A stretch of 35,212 nucleotides of DNA from Chromatiaceae bacterium (GCA_028277465.1 JANQGF010000271.1:1-35212), one strand, 5' to 3'. Shown: positions 19,058-28,063, counted from the stretch's first letter. Program-made: numbers and translations. The notes: generated by a model from the letters alone, not told the origin.

Positions 19058-20644
19058 ATGTCGAACCTCGTCTCCGCCTCTGCATCCGATCGCCCTCTTC
19101 GCCGATTCGTGACACCCCTCTTGGCCTTGGCGGCCCTGCTCGCCGTCGCTGTTGGACTCTGGCAGCTCGTCGCGGCAAGCGACGGGCTCAGGGTCACCCG
19201 GACTTGGGTCGGGAACGTGCCTGTCACGCTCTACCGTCCGGCCGACGATGCCCCCGCACCGGCGGTCGTGATCGCCCATGGTTTCGCTGGGTCGCAGCAG
19301 ATGATGCAGCCCTATGCGGTGACCCTGGCCCGCAACGGCTACCTTGCTGTCACCTTCGATTTTCCCGGTCACGGGCGCAATTCCGCCCCCTTCGTCTCCG
19401 ATCTGATGGACCTCGATCGGCGGATGCGCGTCTTGCTGTCCGCATTGGAACCGGCGGTCGAGTTCGCCTTGGAGCAGGAGGGCGCGGATGGTCGGCTGGC
19501 GTTGCTCGGGCACTCCATGGCGGGCGACGTACTGGCCCACTATGCCCTCGCGCACCCGGGGCGTGTCGCGGCCATGGTCCTGCTGTCCCCTTATTTGGCG
19601 GAGGACAGATCCACGGCCCAGCTGCGGAATCTGCTGCTGGTCTATGGCGCGCTAGAGCCGGAGGTGCTGCATCGGCAAGGCTTCGGCCTCCTCGCCAGGT
19701 CGGACGACGCCTCCGTCGAGGCCGGGGTGGTCTATGGCGACCCGGAGCGGGGGGATGCCCGCCGGCTGGTGCTGGCGGAGGGTGTCGAGCATATCGGCGT
19801 CTTGTACACGACTCAGGGATTGGAGGCTGCACGCGACTGGCTGGATGTCACCTTCGGGCGCGAGGGCTCTGGGTTCCTGGACGATCGCGGATTCTCATTG
19901 GCGCTCGTCTATCTGGGTCTGGTCGCCCTGGCTTGGCCGCTGTCGCGCCTGCTGCCCCGAGTGGCCTCGCGGCCTCTGGGGGCGGGCCTGGGTTGGCGGC
20001 GATTCTGGTTGGTTGCGATCGCACCGGCCTTGCTGACACCTTTGATCCTCTGGAGACTGCCCACCCATTTCTTGCCGATCCTGCTTGCAGACTATCTGGC
20101 GCTGCACTTCGCGTGCTACGGAGCGATCACGGCGCTGGGGCTTTGGCTGACCCGCCGTCGTGCCGAGCGAGCCTCGAGCGAGATGGCCGAGCGCGCGACC
20201 ATCCTCTGGCCTAGCTTCGCGGTCGCGGTCCTCGCCAGCACCACCTACGCCACGATTGCCATCGCGCTGCCGGCCGACCGTTTCGTGACCACCCTCCTGC
20301 CTGGGCCGGAGCGTCTGCCACTGGTGCTCGCCGTCTTGATCGGGACCCTGACCTATTTCAGCGCCGACGAGTGGTTGACACGGGGTGCCGGGGCGGCGCG
20401 TGGTGGCTATGGCGTGACCAAGGCGCTGTTCCTCTGCTCACTGTTGTTCGCGGTCCTGCTGAGCCTCGAGAAGCTGTTCTTCCTGGTCATCATCGTGCCT
20501 GCGATCCTCGTCTTCTTTCTGGTCTACGGCCTGATGAGCGGCTGGGTCTACGGCCGGACCAATCATCCACTGGTGGGTGCGATCGCCAATGCGCTCGCCT
20601 TTGCCTCCGCGGTGGCCGTGACTTTCCCCTTGGTGGCTGCGTGA
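19058..20644 (+). CDS. Alpha/beta hydrolase fused to a multi-pass membrane domain
   Basis: 528 residues. An N-terminal membrane anchor (about 16-38) is followed by a dienelactone-hydrolase/lipase-type alpha/beta fold (about 45-275): oxyanion loop HGFAG (74-78), FDFPGHGRN, nucleophile elbow GHSMAG with S153, and a likely catalytic His at 245 (GVEHIGVLY). From about 285 to the end lie roughly seven hydrophobic segments (for example LALVYLGLVALAWPLSRLL, LVLAVLIGTLTYFSA, LFFLVIIVPAILVFFLVYGLMSGW). The catalytic domain is expected on the outer face of the inner membrane. Substrate unknown: a lipid or acyl ester is plausible given the membrane domain, but that is inference. It is monocistronic by spacing. 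The N-terminal ATG is the only good start; no strong Shine-Dalgarno is seen. Confidence 0.82.
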   Translation: MSNLVSASASDRPLRRFVTPLLALAALLAVAVGLWQLVAASDGLRVTRTWVGNVPVTLYRPADDAPAPAVVIAHGFAGSQQMMQPYAVTLARNGYLAVTFDFPGHGRNSAPFVSDLMDLDRRMRVLLSALEPAVEFALEQEGADGRLALLGHSMAGDVLAHYALAHPGRVAAMVLLSPYLAEDRSTAQLRNLLLVYGALEPEVLHRQGFGLLARSDDASVEAGVVYGDPERGDARRLVLAEGVEHIGVLYTTQGLEAARDWLDVTFGREGSGFLDDRGFSLALVYLGLVALAWPLSRLLPRVASRPLGAGLGWRRFWLVAIAPALLTPLILWRLPTHFLPILLADYLALHFACYGAITALGLWLTRRRAERASSEMAERATILWPSFAVAVLASTTYATIAIALPADRFVTTLLPGPERLPLVLAVLIGTLTYFSADEWLTRGAGAARGGYGVTKALFLCSLLFAVLLSLEKLFFLVIIVPAILVFFLVYGLMSGWVYGRTNHPLVGAIANALAFASAVAVTFPLVAA

Positions 20645-20842
20645 GGCTGAGTCATTGGGTCGCGTGCAAGTTCCTTTTGTCGCCTGATTTCGCGTAAACT
20701 TCGAACACCGCTATGGTTTACTTGAGTCGCGGCAATCAACGCGGCCTGTGCCATGGGTTACTGCGGATGGGTACCCATCTGTGGTGATGATGCTATGAGA
20801 TGTTCCGAGGCCTGCTGCCTGATCGATCGGAGGAGTTCCGCT

Positions 20843-21289
20843 ATGGTCGCTTTCGCGCAACTGCATGCACAGAATCACAAGATCACCGAGTTGTCGAATG
20901 TCTTTCTCTATCTGGTTCGCGAGCGTTCCATGTGTGACACGGATGTGGCCTGTGATGTCTTTTTCGACCTGACTAACCGGGTGCGGGAGCACATGGAGTT
21001 GGTCGATCGCGAACTGTGCGGAAAGTTGATCTCCAATCCCGACCAAACAGTGAAGAACACGGCCAACCGCTTCCTCTCCGGCTCCACGGAGATCAAACGC
21101 ATCTTCAACGCTTACGTGAAACAGTGGTGCTCGCAGAAGCGGCGGTCATTGACCATCAGCGACCACCCCTCCTTCGTGCAGGACACGGAGCAGATGTTCG
21201 CCCTGGTGATGGATCGTATCCAGCGAGAGACGGAGCATCTGTATCCGCTGATCCGGAAATTGGAGCAGAGCGACAAGCAGGTGGCATGA
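20843..21289 (+). CDS. Small hemerythrin-like (HHE-type) four-helix protein
   Basis: 148 residues from ATG 20843, chosen because GGAGGAG lies about 8 nt upstream. An upstream in-frame ATG at 20753 would add 30 Cys-rich residues with no ribosome site. The whole protein is predicted helical, with candidate metal ligands at H8/H12 (LHAQNHK), H50 and D54 (VREHMELVD), and E131/H132 (ETEHLYPLI). The H...H-x3-(D/E)...E-H-x-x-x-P layout is that of hemerythrin-like domains, which bind oxygen or sense O2/iron. The third-helix His common in the family is not evident (STEIKRIF). It is convergent with nifM, the stops being 7 bp apart. A role in oxygen handling near nitrogenase is attractive but unproven. 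Four-helix regulators without metal are the alternative. Confidence 0.6.
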   Translation: MVAFAQLHAQNHKITELSNVFLYLVRERSMCDTDVACDVFFDLTNRVREHMELVDRELCGKLISNPDQTVKNTANRFLSGSTEIKRIFNAYVKQWCSQKRRSLTISDHPSFVQDTEQMFALVMDRIQRETEHLYPLIRKLEQSDKQVA

Positions 21290-21296
21290 GCCAACC

Positions 21297-22190
21297 CTAG
21301 GCGATGGGGCTCTGCGCAGCTTGTCCGGTTCGACGGCGCAGTTCGGTGAGCCAGCGCTTCTGATGGTCACGACGCCTGCGGGCCTCCAGGACCGAGCGGA
21401 TCTTGGGGCTTGCCTGATCGAAGCTGACAGAAACAGGGGCGTCGATCCGCTCGCACAGCACGAGGTGAAAGCCGACCTCGGACTCCAGGATGTCGCTGAT
21501 CTGGCCCTCTGCGAGCGAGAAGAGGGCGGCGTCGAGCGTCGGGTAGAGCTGACCGGGTGTGACTGTACCGAGCCTTCCTTCTTCCATCGCGGTCGGGCAT
21601 TCAGAGTGCTGTCGGGCGAGCCGCCCAAAGCGCCGGGCCTGATCCTGCAGCTCGGCCGCGATTCCTCCGATTCGCCGCAGTGCGGCCTCGCGCCGGTTCT
21701 CCTCGTACTCCTCGTTGATGGTAATGAGGATGTGGCGTGCGGCTCGCCGCTCGGTGCCTGCGAAGCGGTCCAAATGCAGTTCGTAGAAGAGACGCTCGTC
21801 CACGGCCGTCACCGCCGCGGCTCGTGCGCCGACCCGTCGCATGGCGGCGTCGAAGATGAGCTCCCGTCTCAGTGCGCGACGCAGGCCGTCCGCGTCGAGA
21901 CCGGTCACGGCCAGGTCGCCCCGAAAGGCGTCCTCGTCCGGATAACGCCGTCGAATCTCACTGACCGCCGCGTCGAGTTGCTGCTCGGGGATGCGTGTGT
22001 CGCGCGCCTCGGGTGAGGAGAGCACCAGGCTCTCCAATTCGAAGGTCTTTTGTGCCTGGTGCTCGACCTGAGCCATCTGCTGGGCGTCGAGCCTCGCGAG
22101 ATCGGTCTGGAAACGCTCGCTGGCCGCACGCAGCAGGTGATAAAGGTACTCGGATCCTTGTTCGTCGCGTCGTTGTCGTCTCGGGGTCAT
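21297..22190 (-). CDS. nifM: Nitrogenase Fe-protein maturation factor (PpiC-type peptidyl-prolyl isomerase)
   Basis: 297 residues, the usual length of NifM. It helps mature and fold the nitrogenase Fe protein (NifH). The N-terminal half is helical (YLYHLLRAASERF...; FYELHLDRF). The C-terminal half is a parvulin/PpiC isomerase domain, with RHILITINEEYEENR at about 148-162, RRFGRLARQHSECPTAMEEGRLGTVTPGQLYPTLD in the middle and GFHLVLCERI near the end. It is the last gene of the nifV-W-Z-M run, 40 bp after nifZ. The same order is known from Azotobacter-type nif clusters, which supports NifM over a generic parvulin. No signal peptide is present, as expected for a cytoplasmic factor. Confidence 0.88.
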   Translation of the reverse strand: MTPRRQRRDEQGSEYLYHLLRAASERFQTDLARLDAQQMAQVEHQAQKTFELESLVLSSPEARDTRIPEQQLDAAVSEIRRRYPDEDAFRGDLAVTGLDADGLRRALRRELIFDAAMRRVGARAAAVTAVDERLFYELHLDRFAGTERRAARHILITINEEYEENRREAALRRIGGIAAELQDQARRFGRLARQHSECPTAMEEGRLGTVTPGQLYPTLDAALFSLAEGQISDILESEVGFHLVLCERIDAPVSVSFDQASPKIRSVLEARRRRDHQKRWLTELRRRTGQAAQSPIA

Positions 22191-22230
22191 GGTCGGGGGT
22201 CGTGTTATTTCCTTGATTCTGAGGGAGCCT

Positions 22231-22674
22231 TCAGTTCGAGGTTGGGCTCAGTGCGGACTCGGGCACCAGCAACGTCTTGCGGCCGGTGAAATGAACCTGA
22301 TAGAAGACCCCGTGCGGATGATCCCGCAGGACGCGGATGACCTCGCCGATCTCGCCCGCTTCGACCATGACTCGGCCCTGGATGGCGAGTGATAGGCGGG
22401 CCGCGACCCGATCGCGGGACTCGAAGTGGCTCGGGGTCCAAGGGGCATCCGCTGGTTGGAGCTCCTCTTCGCGGCACCCCACGACCCGGTCACTGTCCAG
22501 CAGGTGAATCGAATAGATGATCTGGTCCTGGAGAAAGGTGCCGACATCCCGCACGAACCCCGTACTTCCCCGGCGAATCAAGAGGGCGCCAGTGGGCTCG
22601 CCCGGGAAGGTGCCGTCGTTGCGGACATTGCGCAGCACCCGTATCTGGTCGCCGATGTCATAACGGGGGCGCAT
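22231..22674 (-). CDS. nifZ: NifZ, nitrogenase P-cluster maturation protein
   Basis: 147 residues. The start MRPRYDIGDQIRVLRNVRNDGTFP and the following GxLLIRRGSTGFVRDVGTFLQDQIIYSIHLL are typical NifZ, an SH3-like fold needed for the second P-cluster of the MoFe protein. The second half repeats a similar hairpin (VIRVLRDHPHGVFYQVHF). Its ATG lies inside the 3' end of nifW (17-bp overlap), which implies translational coupling, and nifM follows after 40 bp. Confidence 0.93.
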   Translation of the reverse strand: MRPRYDIGDQIRVLRNVRNDGTFPGEPTGALLIRRGSTGFVRDVGTFLQDQIIYSIHLLDSDRVVGCREEELQPADAPWTPSHFESRDRVAARLSLAIQGRVMVEAGEIGEVIRVLRDHPHGVFYQVHFTGRKTLLVPESALSPTSN

Positions 22675-23002
22675 GGGGCTTCGGCTCCGTCAGATCGCTG
22701 AGTGGGACCGCGACTGGGCGGCGCTCGTTCATCCGGAAGACGCGAAAGACCTTCTCGGTCGCCGCGTCCGAGACCACGAAATCCTGGTAGGCCGCCTGCA
22801 AGAGATCGGCGTGGAGCCTCCAGCGGGCCTCGCCGGAGGTCGGCATCTCCTCGACCTGGCTCAGGTAGTCGTGGAAGCGTTGCAGGATGTGCAGTCGATT
22901 CACCTGCACCACCGCGGGCGCGAAGTCGATCTCGAAATACTCGAGGAAGTCTTCGGCGCTCGTCAGCTCGCTCATAGCGAGCGCGAAGTCGTCGTCGGTC
23001 AT
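22658..23002 (-). CDS. nifW: NifW, nitrogenase stabilizing/protective protein
   Basis: 114 residues, family-typical length. Recognised by LTSAEDFLEYFEIDFAPAVVQVNRLHILQRFHDYL and the C-terminal KVFRVFRM block. NifW binds the MoFe protein and protects it, including against oxygen. The start is ATG 23002 with GGAGAAGG immediately upstream. The last 17 bp overlap nifZ. It is separated from nifV by 114 bp that contain a G/C-rich hairpin (see separate entry). Confidence 0.93.
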   Translation of the reverse strand: MTDDDFALAMSELTSAEDFLEYFEIDFAPAVVQVNRLHILQRFHDYLSQVEEMPTSGEARWRLHADLLQAAYQDFVVSDAATEKVFRVFRMNERRPVAVPLSDLTEPKPHAPPL

Positions 23003-23070
23003 GGCCTTCTCCAGTGTGGCTTGGATCTGATCGCCTGATCGTGAGCGTCCGCGGCAGGCGCTCCGACTCG

Positions 23071-23091
23071 CCCTCTCGCCGGGGGAGAGGG
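23071..23091. repeat. GC-rich inverted repeat between nifV and nifW
   Basis: Perfect 7-bp arms CCCTCTC and GAGAGGG with a 7-nt loop. It lies 26 bp downstream of the nifV stop on the transcribed strand. There is no U-tract, so it would be an mRNA stability or attenuation element, not a full terminator. Its sequence resembles the CCCTCTC...GAGAGGG intergenic repeats scattered in many proteobacterial genomes, which is an alternative explanation. Confidence 0.5.
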
Positions 23092-23116
23092 ATGAGGAGA
23101 GGGGCGACGCTGCGGC

Positions 23117-24277
23117 TCAGCCGGTCGCCACTTTCATCCGCCGACGTAGCCGCGCGTCTGCCAGGAAGCGATGTAGATCCAATGGTTGAGGTGAGCGCTT
23201 GGTCTCGGTGACGAAGCGGCGCACCAGCGGCAGCAGATGCTCGGCCTGCTCCATGTCGAGGTCGAGGCACAAGAGGTCCGAGTAGCACTGGCGCAGTGCC
23301 TGTTTGCCCGAGTGCTTGCCCAGAACCATGCGGTGCGCACGGCCCAGCTCGGCGGGATCGACCCCCTGATAGTTCAGCGGATCCTTGAGCAAGCCGTCGA
23401 CATGGATGCCGGCCTCGTGGGTGAAGGCGCCGTCGCCGACCAGGCTCTTGTGCCAGGCCACCGGCCTGCCGGATGCCTGTTCGACCAAGCTGGACAGCTC
23501 ATCGAACCGTCTGAGATCCAGCCCGCTATCGATCTGGTGGAGGTGTCTCAGGCCCATGGCCACCTCTTCCAGTGCCGCGTTGCCGGCGCGCTCGCCGAGC
23601 CCGTGGACCGTCGTATTGACATGGGTCGCACCGCCGCGCACCGCGGCCAGGGTGTTGGCGGTGGCAAGCCCCAGGTCGTCGTGGGCGTGCATCTCGATCT
23701 CGAGGTCGAGGACGGCGCGCAGGTCGCGGATGCGCTCGAAGACCCCAAATGGATCCATGAGCCCGAGCGTGTCGGCGAAGCGCAAGCGCCGCGCACCGGC
23801 CTCCTGCGCCGTCTCTGCGGCCAGCCAGAGAAACTCTGGGTCGGCCCGCGAGGCGTCCTCGGCACCCACGCAGACCTCCAACCCCAGGTCCAGCGCGGCT
23901 GCCACCTGATGGCGGATCTGGGCCAGTACCCAGGCGCGGTCGCGCTGGAGCTTGCGCGCGATCTGTTGGTCCGAGAGGGGTATCGAGAGATCGACCAGCT
24001 CGACACCCAGGTCACGGCACTGCGCGATATCGGTTGGAAGCATCCGGCTCCAGACCATCAACCGGGCCGAGAGCCCCAGTGCAGCGACCGCCCGGATCGA
24101 CTCGCGCTCCTCTTCGCCCATGGCCGGGATGCCGATCTCCAACTCGGGCACGCCCAACGCGTCCAACCCGCGGGCGATGGCCAACTTCTCGTCCAGAGAA
24201 AAGGCGACGCCGGCCGACTGCTCGCCGTCGCGCAGCGTGGTGTCGTTGATGGTGACCTGTTTGGACTTGGGCGTCAT
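23117..24277 (-). CDS. nifV: Homocitrate synthase NifV
   Basis: 386 residues. Condenses acetyl-CoA with 2-oxoglutarate to homocitrate, the organic ligand of the FeMo-cofactor. The TIM-barrel signature [17 protein letters not shown] is at about 9-25, the metal-binding [16 protein letters not shown] and the family motif [19 protein letters not shown] in the middle, and [12 protein letters not shown] later. It lacks the C-terminal allosteric domain of LeuA, which together with the nif neighbours separates it from 2-isopropylmalate synthase. A sigma-54 promoter sits 33 bp before the ATG. First gene of the nifV-W-Z-M run. Confidence 0.95.
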   Translation of the reverse strand: MTPKSKQVTINDTTLRDGEQSAGVAFSLDEKLAIARGLDALGVPELEIGIPAMGEEERESIRAVAALGLSARLMVWSRMLPTDIAQCRDLGVELVDLSIPLSDQQIARKLQRDRAWVLAQIRHQVAAALDLGLEVCVGAEDASRADPEFLWLAAETAQEAGARRLRFADTLGLMDPFGVFERIRDLRAVLDLEIEMHAHDDLGLATANTLAAVRGGATHVNTTVHGLGERAGNAALEEVAMGLRHLHQIDSGLDLRRFDELSSLVEQASGRPVAWHKSLVGDGAFTHEAGIHVDGLLKDPLNYQGVDPAELGRAHRMVLGKHSGKQALRQCYSDLLCLDLDMEQAEHLLPLVRRFVTETKRSPQPLDLHRFLADARLRRRMKVATG

Positions 24278-24309
24278 GGCTGGCTCTCGGATGCCTTTGC
24301 GGGTAGCAA

Positions 24310-24326
24310 ATGCAAGGAATATGCCA
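24310..24326 (-). promoter_or_regulatory. Sigma-54 (RpoN) promoter of nifV
   Basis: On the minus strand the sequence TGGCATATTCCTTGCAT matches the -24/-12 consensus TGGCACG-N4-TTGCA with exact spacing; differences are at the last two positions of the -24 box. It lies 33 bp before the nifV ATG. Such promoters need an activator, NifA for nif genes. Further upstream a near match to the NifA site (TGT-N10-ACA) is read as TGT-N10-ACC on the plus strand at 24411-24426, one mismatch, about 85 bp from the promoter. Confidence 0.75.
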
Positions 24327-24410
24327 GCTACTAAAGGGCCGGATGCCTCGGTGTCTCAATGACTGCTGGAAGACGGCTTGAGGCATTCGCGACAAAGCGC
24401 TCGGCCTTCT

Positions 24411-24426
24411 TGTCGGGGACGCAACC
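24411..24426. promoter_or_regulatory. Possible NifA upstream activator site
   Basis: TGT-N10-ACC, one mismatch from the palindromic NifA consensus TGT-N10-ACA, located about 85 bp upstream of the sigma-54 promoter of nifV, in the usual range for an enhancer. Matches of this length arise by chance, so the call rests on position. Confidence 0.35.
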
Positions 24427-24446
24427 CGGCTGTGGCCCTCGATCGG

Positions 24447-24758
24447 CTAGTGCGTCCGGACTGCGTCCAGACTCACGACCGGGTCGTCTCCGACGACCTC
24501 GGCGCTGTGGAAGACGTGCTTCGGCACCACCAGGATGTCGCCGGCCTCGAGCACCAGGCTGCTACCCTGCATGCAGATACGAAAGCGCCCGGACAGGACA
24601 CCGTCGATCTTATCCACGCCGTGGTCATGATCCGGGAAGTAGGTCCCGGGCGGATAGCGGTAGGTGTCGACGACATAACCGCGGTCTTCCAGCTTGCGCC
24701 GCATGTTGGCCTCGGTGAGCGGGCCGTCGCGCTCCGAATCCCAGTGCTCGATCTGCAT
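24447..24758 (-). CDS. Small single-domain cupin protein
   Basis: 103 residues, one cupin beta-barrel. Motif 1 is PPGTYFPDHDHGVDKIDGVLSGRF with metal-ligand-like H44, H46 and Asp/Glu positions; motif 2 is LEAGDILVVPKHVFHSAEV with a His. This suggests metal binding, but small cupins range from enzymes to sensors and no substrate can be named. It lies 30 bp after the AAA ATPase gene on the same strand and is probably co-transcribed with it. It is followed by the sigma-54 promoter region of nifV. Confidence 0.85.
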   Translation of the reverse strand: MQIEHWDSERDGPLTEANMRRKLEDRGYVVDTYRYPPGTYFPDHDHGVDKIDGVLSGRFRICMQGSSLVLEAGDILVVPKHVFHSAEVVGDDPVVSLDAVRTH

Positions 24759-24788
24759 GGCGTTTCTACCTGATGGTCTCGTTGATGA

Positions 24789-26300
24789 TCACTGCATCTC
24801 TGGGTCGCCGATGGTCTGCGGTCCATGTGCAAGCACAGTGCGCTCGCTGGCCCAGGCTCGCAACGCCTGGATCTGCCGATCCATGACGACCGAGAGAGGC
24901 TGGGTGCTCGCGAGCTCGGTCAGCAAGGTCTCCGTCTCCAAGGTCCCCTCCTCGGCCGCGTCGGCGAACAGAGCGGAGACGACCGCCTGCTCGATGCCGG
25001 CGCCACTGAATCCCTCGCTCGCCTCGGCCAGGCTCTCGAGGTCGAAGTGCGCTGGATCCAGCCCCCGCTGCCGCAGATGGATAGCGAAGACGTCTCGCCG
25101 GACCTCGAAGGGAGGAAGGTCCACGAAGAAGAGCTCATCGATACGACCCTTGCGGATGAGCTCCGGTGGGAGTCGGGAGACGTCATTGGCCGTGGCGGTG
25201 AGGAACACCCGTGTCTTGCGCTCCGCCATCCAGGTGAGGAGCGTTCCCAAGATGCGCCGGCCGACCCCCTCGTCCTCCGAGCCGGTGGCGATGCCCTTCT
25301 CGATCTCATCCATCCAGAGCACGCAGGGTGCCATGAGGTCCGCGGTCTCCAGCGCCCGGCGAAGGTTCTTCTCGGTCTCACCGATGTATTTGTTATAGAG
25401 TGCTCCGAAATCGAGCCGCAGCAAGGGGACCCCGAACCGTCCGGCAACGGCCTTGGCGGCGAGGCTCTTGCCGCCTCCTTGCACACCCAACAGCAGGATG
25501 CCGCGGGGATGATCGCGGGTTCGTGCCGGGTCCAGGAAGGCGCCGCGCCGGCGATCGAGCCATGCCTTTAGATTGGAGAGGCCCGCCACCTCGGCGAAGG
25601 ACCGGGTGTCATGCTCGAAGCTGATGATGCCTTCGGGGCTCAGGAGCTCGTACTTGGCGCGCTTGACCGTTTCCACGTCCTCTTTGGTAATGGCCCCGTC
25701 CTGGCGAATGGCGTTGCGGACGAGGCGGCGGGCATCGGACTCGGTCACGCCCAGCAGGTTGCTGGCCAGTTGCTCCACGGCGTCGCGGCTGGCGCGGACG
25801 GTTTGTATCTCGTTGCTTTCCTGCCAGCGTCTGGCCTCTTCGCGGATGAGGCCCAGGATCCGCTTGCGGTCCGGCAGACGCAGTCTGAAATGCACGCCGA
25901 GATGACGCAGCTCGGGTGGGATCTCGAGTCCGTGGCTGACCAGGACCAGGGTTCGTGGCAGATCCTCATAGCCCTGGGCGATCTCCTTCAGCAGCCGGAC
26001 ATGGAGCGGATTGTCCAAATAGGGGTGAAAGTCGAGCAGCAGATAGATGCCGCGCTGGCTGGTGGCTCGGATGTGACGCAGGACCTCGGTCGGGTCCGCG
26101 AACAGGCGCTGGGGGGCGGTATCGAACTCGATGCGCCTTTGCCCTTCGGTGACGCTCCAGCAGAAGGCGGGCTCCGAGATGCGGATCGCCAAACGGGTGA
26201 AGAGCTTGATGACTCGGGGCTCTTCGATGGATTCGACGAGCACGATCGGGGTATCGGAGCGCAGCAACAGTTCCAGGTCGTGGAGGTCGGGTGTCATCAT
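24789..26300 (-). CDS. Ycf46-like AAA+ ATPase
   Basis: 503 residues. The N-terminal half (1-230) is the Ycf46-type domain ([45 protein letters not shown]), itself resembling an inactive P-loop fold. The C-terminal half is a classical AAA module: Walker A GVQGGGKS (272-279), Walker B VLWMDE (327-332), sensor-1 Asn about 372, Arg-finger candidates in [11 protein letters not shown], and a helical lid. Ycf46-type proteins are known from chloroplast genomes and cyanobacteria, where a link to CO2 use has been reported, and they are common in phototrophs and sulfur bacteria. Two adjacent ATGs (26300 and 26297) could be used. It is upstream of the cupin and divergent from leuA, with a palindrome in the shared promoter region. 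Confidence 0.88.
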   Translation of the reverse strand: MMTPDLHDLELLLRSDTPIVLVESIEEPRVIKLFTRLAIRISEPAFCWSVTEGQRRIEFDTAPQRLFADPTEVLRHIRATSQRGIYLLLDFHPYLDNPLHVRLLKEIAQGYEDLPRTLVLVSHGLEIPPELRHLGVHFRLRLPDRKRILGLIREEARRWQESNEIQTVRASRDAVEQLASNLLGVTESDARRLVRNAIRQDGAITKEDVETVKRAKYELLSPEGIISFEHDTRSFAEVAGLSNLKAWLDRRRGAFLDPARTRDHPRGILLLGVQGGGKSLAAKAVAGRFGVPLLRLDFGALYNKYIGETEKNLRRALETADLMAPCVLWMDEIEKGIATGSEDEGVGRRILGTLLTWMAERKTRVFLTATANDVSRLPPELIRKGRIDELFFVDLPPFEVRRDVFAIHLRQRGLDPAHFDLESLAEASEGFSGAGIEQAVVSALFADAAEEGTLETETLLTELASTQPLSVVMDRQIQALRAWASERTVLAHGPQTIGDPEMQ

Positions 26301-26333
26301 GGCTCGGCGGCCTCACGGGTTGGCAAGGGAGTC

Positions 26334-26350
26334 GAACGGAGCGTCCGTTC
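26334..26350. promoter_or_regulatory. Palindromic operator-like site upstream of the AAA ATPase
   Basis: GAACGGAGCGTCCGTTC is a perfect inverted repeat with 7-bp arms and a 3-bp centre, 34 bp upstream of the ATPase start and 163 bp upstream of leuA. On the minus strand a weak promoter (TTGTGA at 26390-26395, 18 bp, TATCTT at 26366-26371) would place it in the early transcribed region, as for a repressor operator. The cognate regulator is unknown. A small mRNA hairpin is the alternative. Confidence 0.5.
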
Positions 26351-26512
26351 AGCTCGCAAATCATAAAGATAGACGGGTTTCTTGCGGATTCACAAGGCCG
26401 CGTGAGATGGTTGCAGGACCCTGTGCGGGGAATGCGACCTGGGTACCAGCGTCGCGCCGATCGCCTACAATGGGCCGCCGGAGGCATCGACCGTCAATCT
26501 CGGAGTGATTCC

Positions 26513-28063
26513 ATGAGCGCGAAAGACCATCTGATCATCTTCGACACCACGTTGCGCGACGGCGAGCAGAGTCCCGGGGCCTCGATGACGCGTGACGAGA
26601 AGGTGCGTATTGGCAAGGCGCTTGAGCGGTTGCGGGTCGACGTGATCGAGGCGGGTTTCCCGATCGCCAGTCCGGGTGACTTCGAGGCCGTCAAGGCGGT
26701 GGCGGAGGTCGTGCAGGAGAGCCGGGTGTGCGCGTTGGCGCGCGCGCTCGACAAGGACATCGACTGTGCGGGCGAGGCACTGAAGGGGGCCAATGCCGGG
26801 CGGATTCACACCTTCATCGCGACCTCGCCGATCCATATGGAGCAGAAGCTGCGGATGACGCCGGACGAGGTCGTCGAGCAGGCGGTCCATGCGGTCCGCC
26901 GGGCGCGTCGCTATACCGACGACCTGGAGTTCTCGCCCGAGGACGCGGGTCGCTCCGAGATCGACTTCCTCTGTCGGGTGCTCGAGGCGGTGATCGATGC
27001 CGGCGCCGGCACGGTCAATATCCCGGACACCGTCGGCTATAACATTCCAGATCAGTTCGGCGGTCTGATCGCGACCCTGCGCGAACGGGTGCCGAACGCC
27101 GATCGAGCGGTCTTCTCGGTCCATTGTCACAACGACCTGGGGCTCGCGGTCGCCAACTCCTTGGCCGCGGTGCGCATGGGTGCGCGCCAGGTCGAGTGCA
27201 CCATCAATGGGCTTGGCGAGCGCGCCGGCAACGCCGCGCTGGAAGAGGTGGTGATGACGGTGCGTACGCGCCAGGACCTCTTCGACTGCGAGACGCGGCT
27301 CGATACCACTCAGATCATGAACTGCTCGCGGCTGGTGTCCGGGATTACCGGGTTCGCGGTCCAGCCCAACAAGGCCGTGGTGGGTGCCAACGCCTTTGCG
27401 CACGAATCCGGCATCCACCAGGACGGGGTGCTCAAGCACCGCGAGACCTACGAGATCATGCGTGCCCAGGACGTCGGCTGGAGCGACAACCGCATGGTGC
27501 TGGGCAAGCATTCCGGACGCAACGCCTTCCGCACGCGTCTGCAGGAGCTCGGCGTGGCATTGGGCTCCGAAGAGGAGCTCAATGCGGCCTTTTCGCGCTT
27601 CAAGGATCTCGCCGACAAGAAGCACGAGATCTTCGACGAGGACCTGCTGGCGTTGGTCGCTGACGCCACCCTGGACGCCGCCAACGAGCGCGTCAAGCTG
27701 GTCTCCATGCGGGTCTGCTCGGAGACTGGCGAGACCCCGCGCGCCGATCTGGTGCTGGTCTTCGACGGGGTGGAGCGGGCGGGTCGCGCGGCCGGCGGTG
27801 GGCCGGTGGATGCGACCTTCAAGGCCATCGAGTCGATCGTCGAGAGCGACACCCTGCTCAAGCTCTATTCGGTCAACGCCATCACCAAGGGGACCGACGC
27901 ACAGGGTGAGGTCACGGTGCGGCTGGAGAAGGCGGGGCGCATCGTCAATGGTCAGGGCGCCGACACGGACATCCTGGTCGCCTCGGCCAAGGCCTATATC
28001 AACGCCTGCAACCGGATCCTGCGGCCGATCGAACGTGCCCACCCGCAGAACAGCAAGGTCTGA
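26513..28063 (+). CDS. leuA: 2-isopropylmalate synthase
   Basis: 516 residues, normal length. First committed step of leucine synthesis: acetyl-CoA plus 2-oxoisovalerate. The catalytic barrel has [18 protein letters not shown] (about 8-25), the metal site [32 protein letters not shown] and [12 protein letters not shown]. The C-terminal LeuA dimer/allosteric domain (about 390-505; [33 protein letters not shown]) gives leucine feedback and distinguishes it from the nearby NifV. ATG 26513 is chosen: GGAG lies 8 nt upstream and the N-terminus fits the family. The frame is open further upstream but overlaps the promoter region. The uracil-DNA glycosylase gene starts 10 bp after its stop. Confidence 0.96.
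   Translation: MSAKDHLIIFDTTLRDGEQSPGASMTRDEKVRIGKALERLRVDVIEAGFPIASPGDFEAVKAVAEVVQESRVCALARALDKDIDCAGEALKGANAGRIHTFIATSPIHMEQKLRMTPDEVVEQAVHAVRRARRYTDDLEFSPEDAGRSEIDFLCRVLEAVIDAGAGTVNIPDTVGYNIPDQFGGLIATLRERVPNADRAVFSVHCHNDLGLAVANSLAAVRMGARQVECTINGLGERAGNAALEEVVMTVRTRQDLFDCETRLDTTQIMNCSRLVSGITGFAVQPNKAVVGANAFAHESGIHQDGVLKHRETYEIMRAQDVGWSDNRMVLGKHSGRNAFRTRLQELGVALGSEEELNAAFSRFKDLADKKHEIFDEDLLALVADATLDAANERVKLVSMRVCSETGETPRADLVLVFDGVERAGRAAGGGPVDATFKAIESIVESDTLLKLYSVNAITKGTDAQGEVTVRLEKAGRIVNGQGADTDILVASAKAYINACNRILRPIERAHPQNSKV

Noticed and set aside
20645-20842. Sigma-54-like sequence TTGGGTCGCGTGCAAG upstream of the hemerythrin-like gene
   Set aside because: The spacing between the GG and GC elements is too short for a -24/-12 promoter.
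21285-21315. GAGCC/GGCTC hairpin between the convergent hemerythrin-like and nifM genes as a bidirectional terminator
   Set aside because: The stem is interrupted and has no T run on either side, so it is not strong enough to call.
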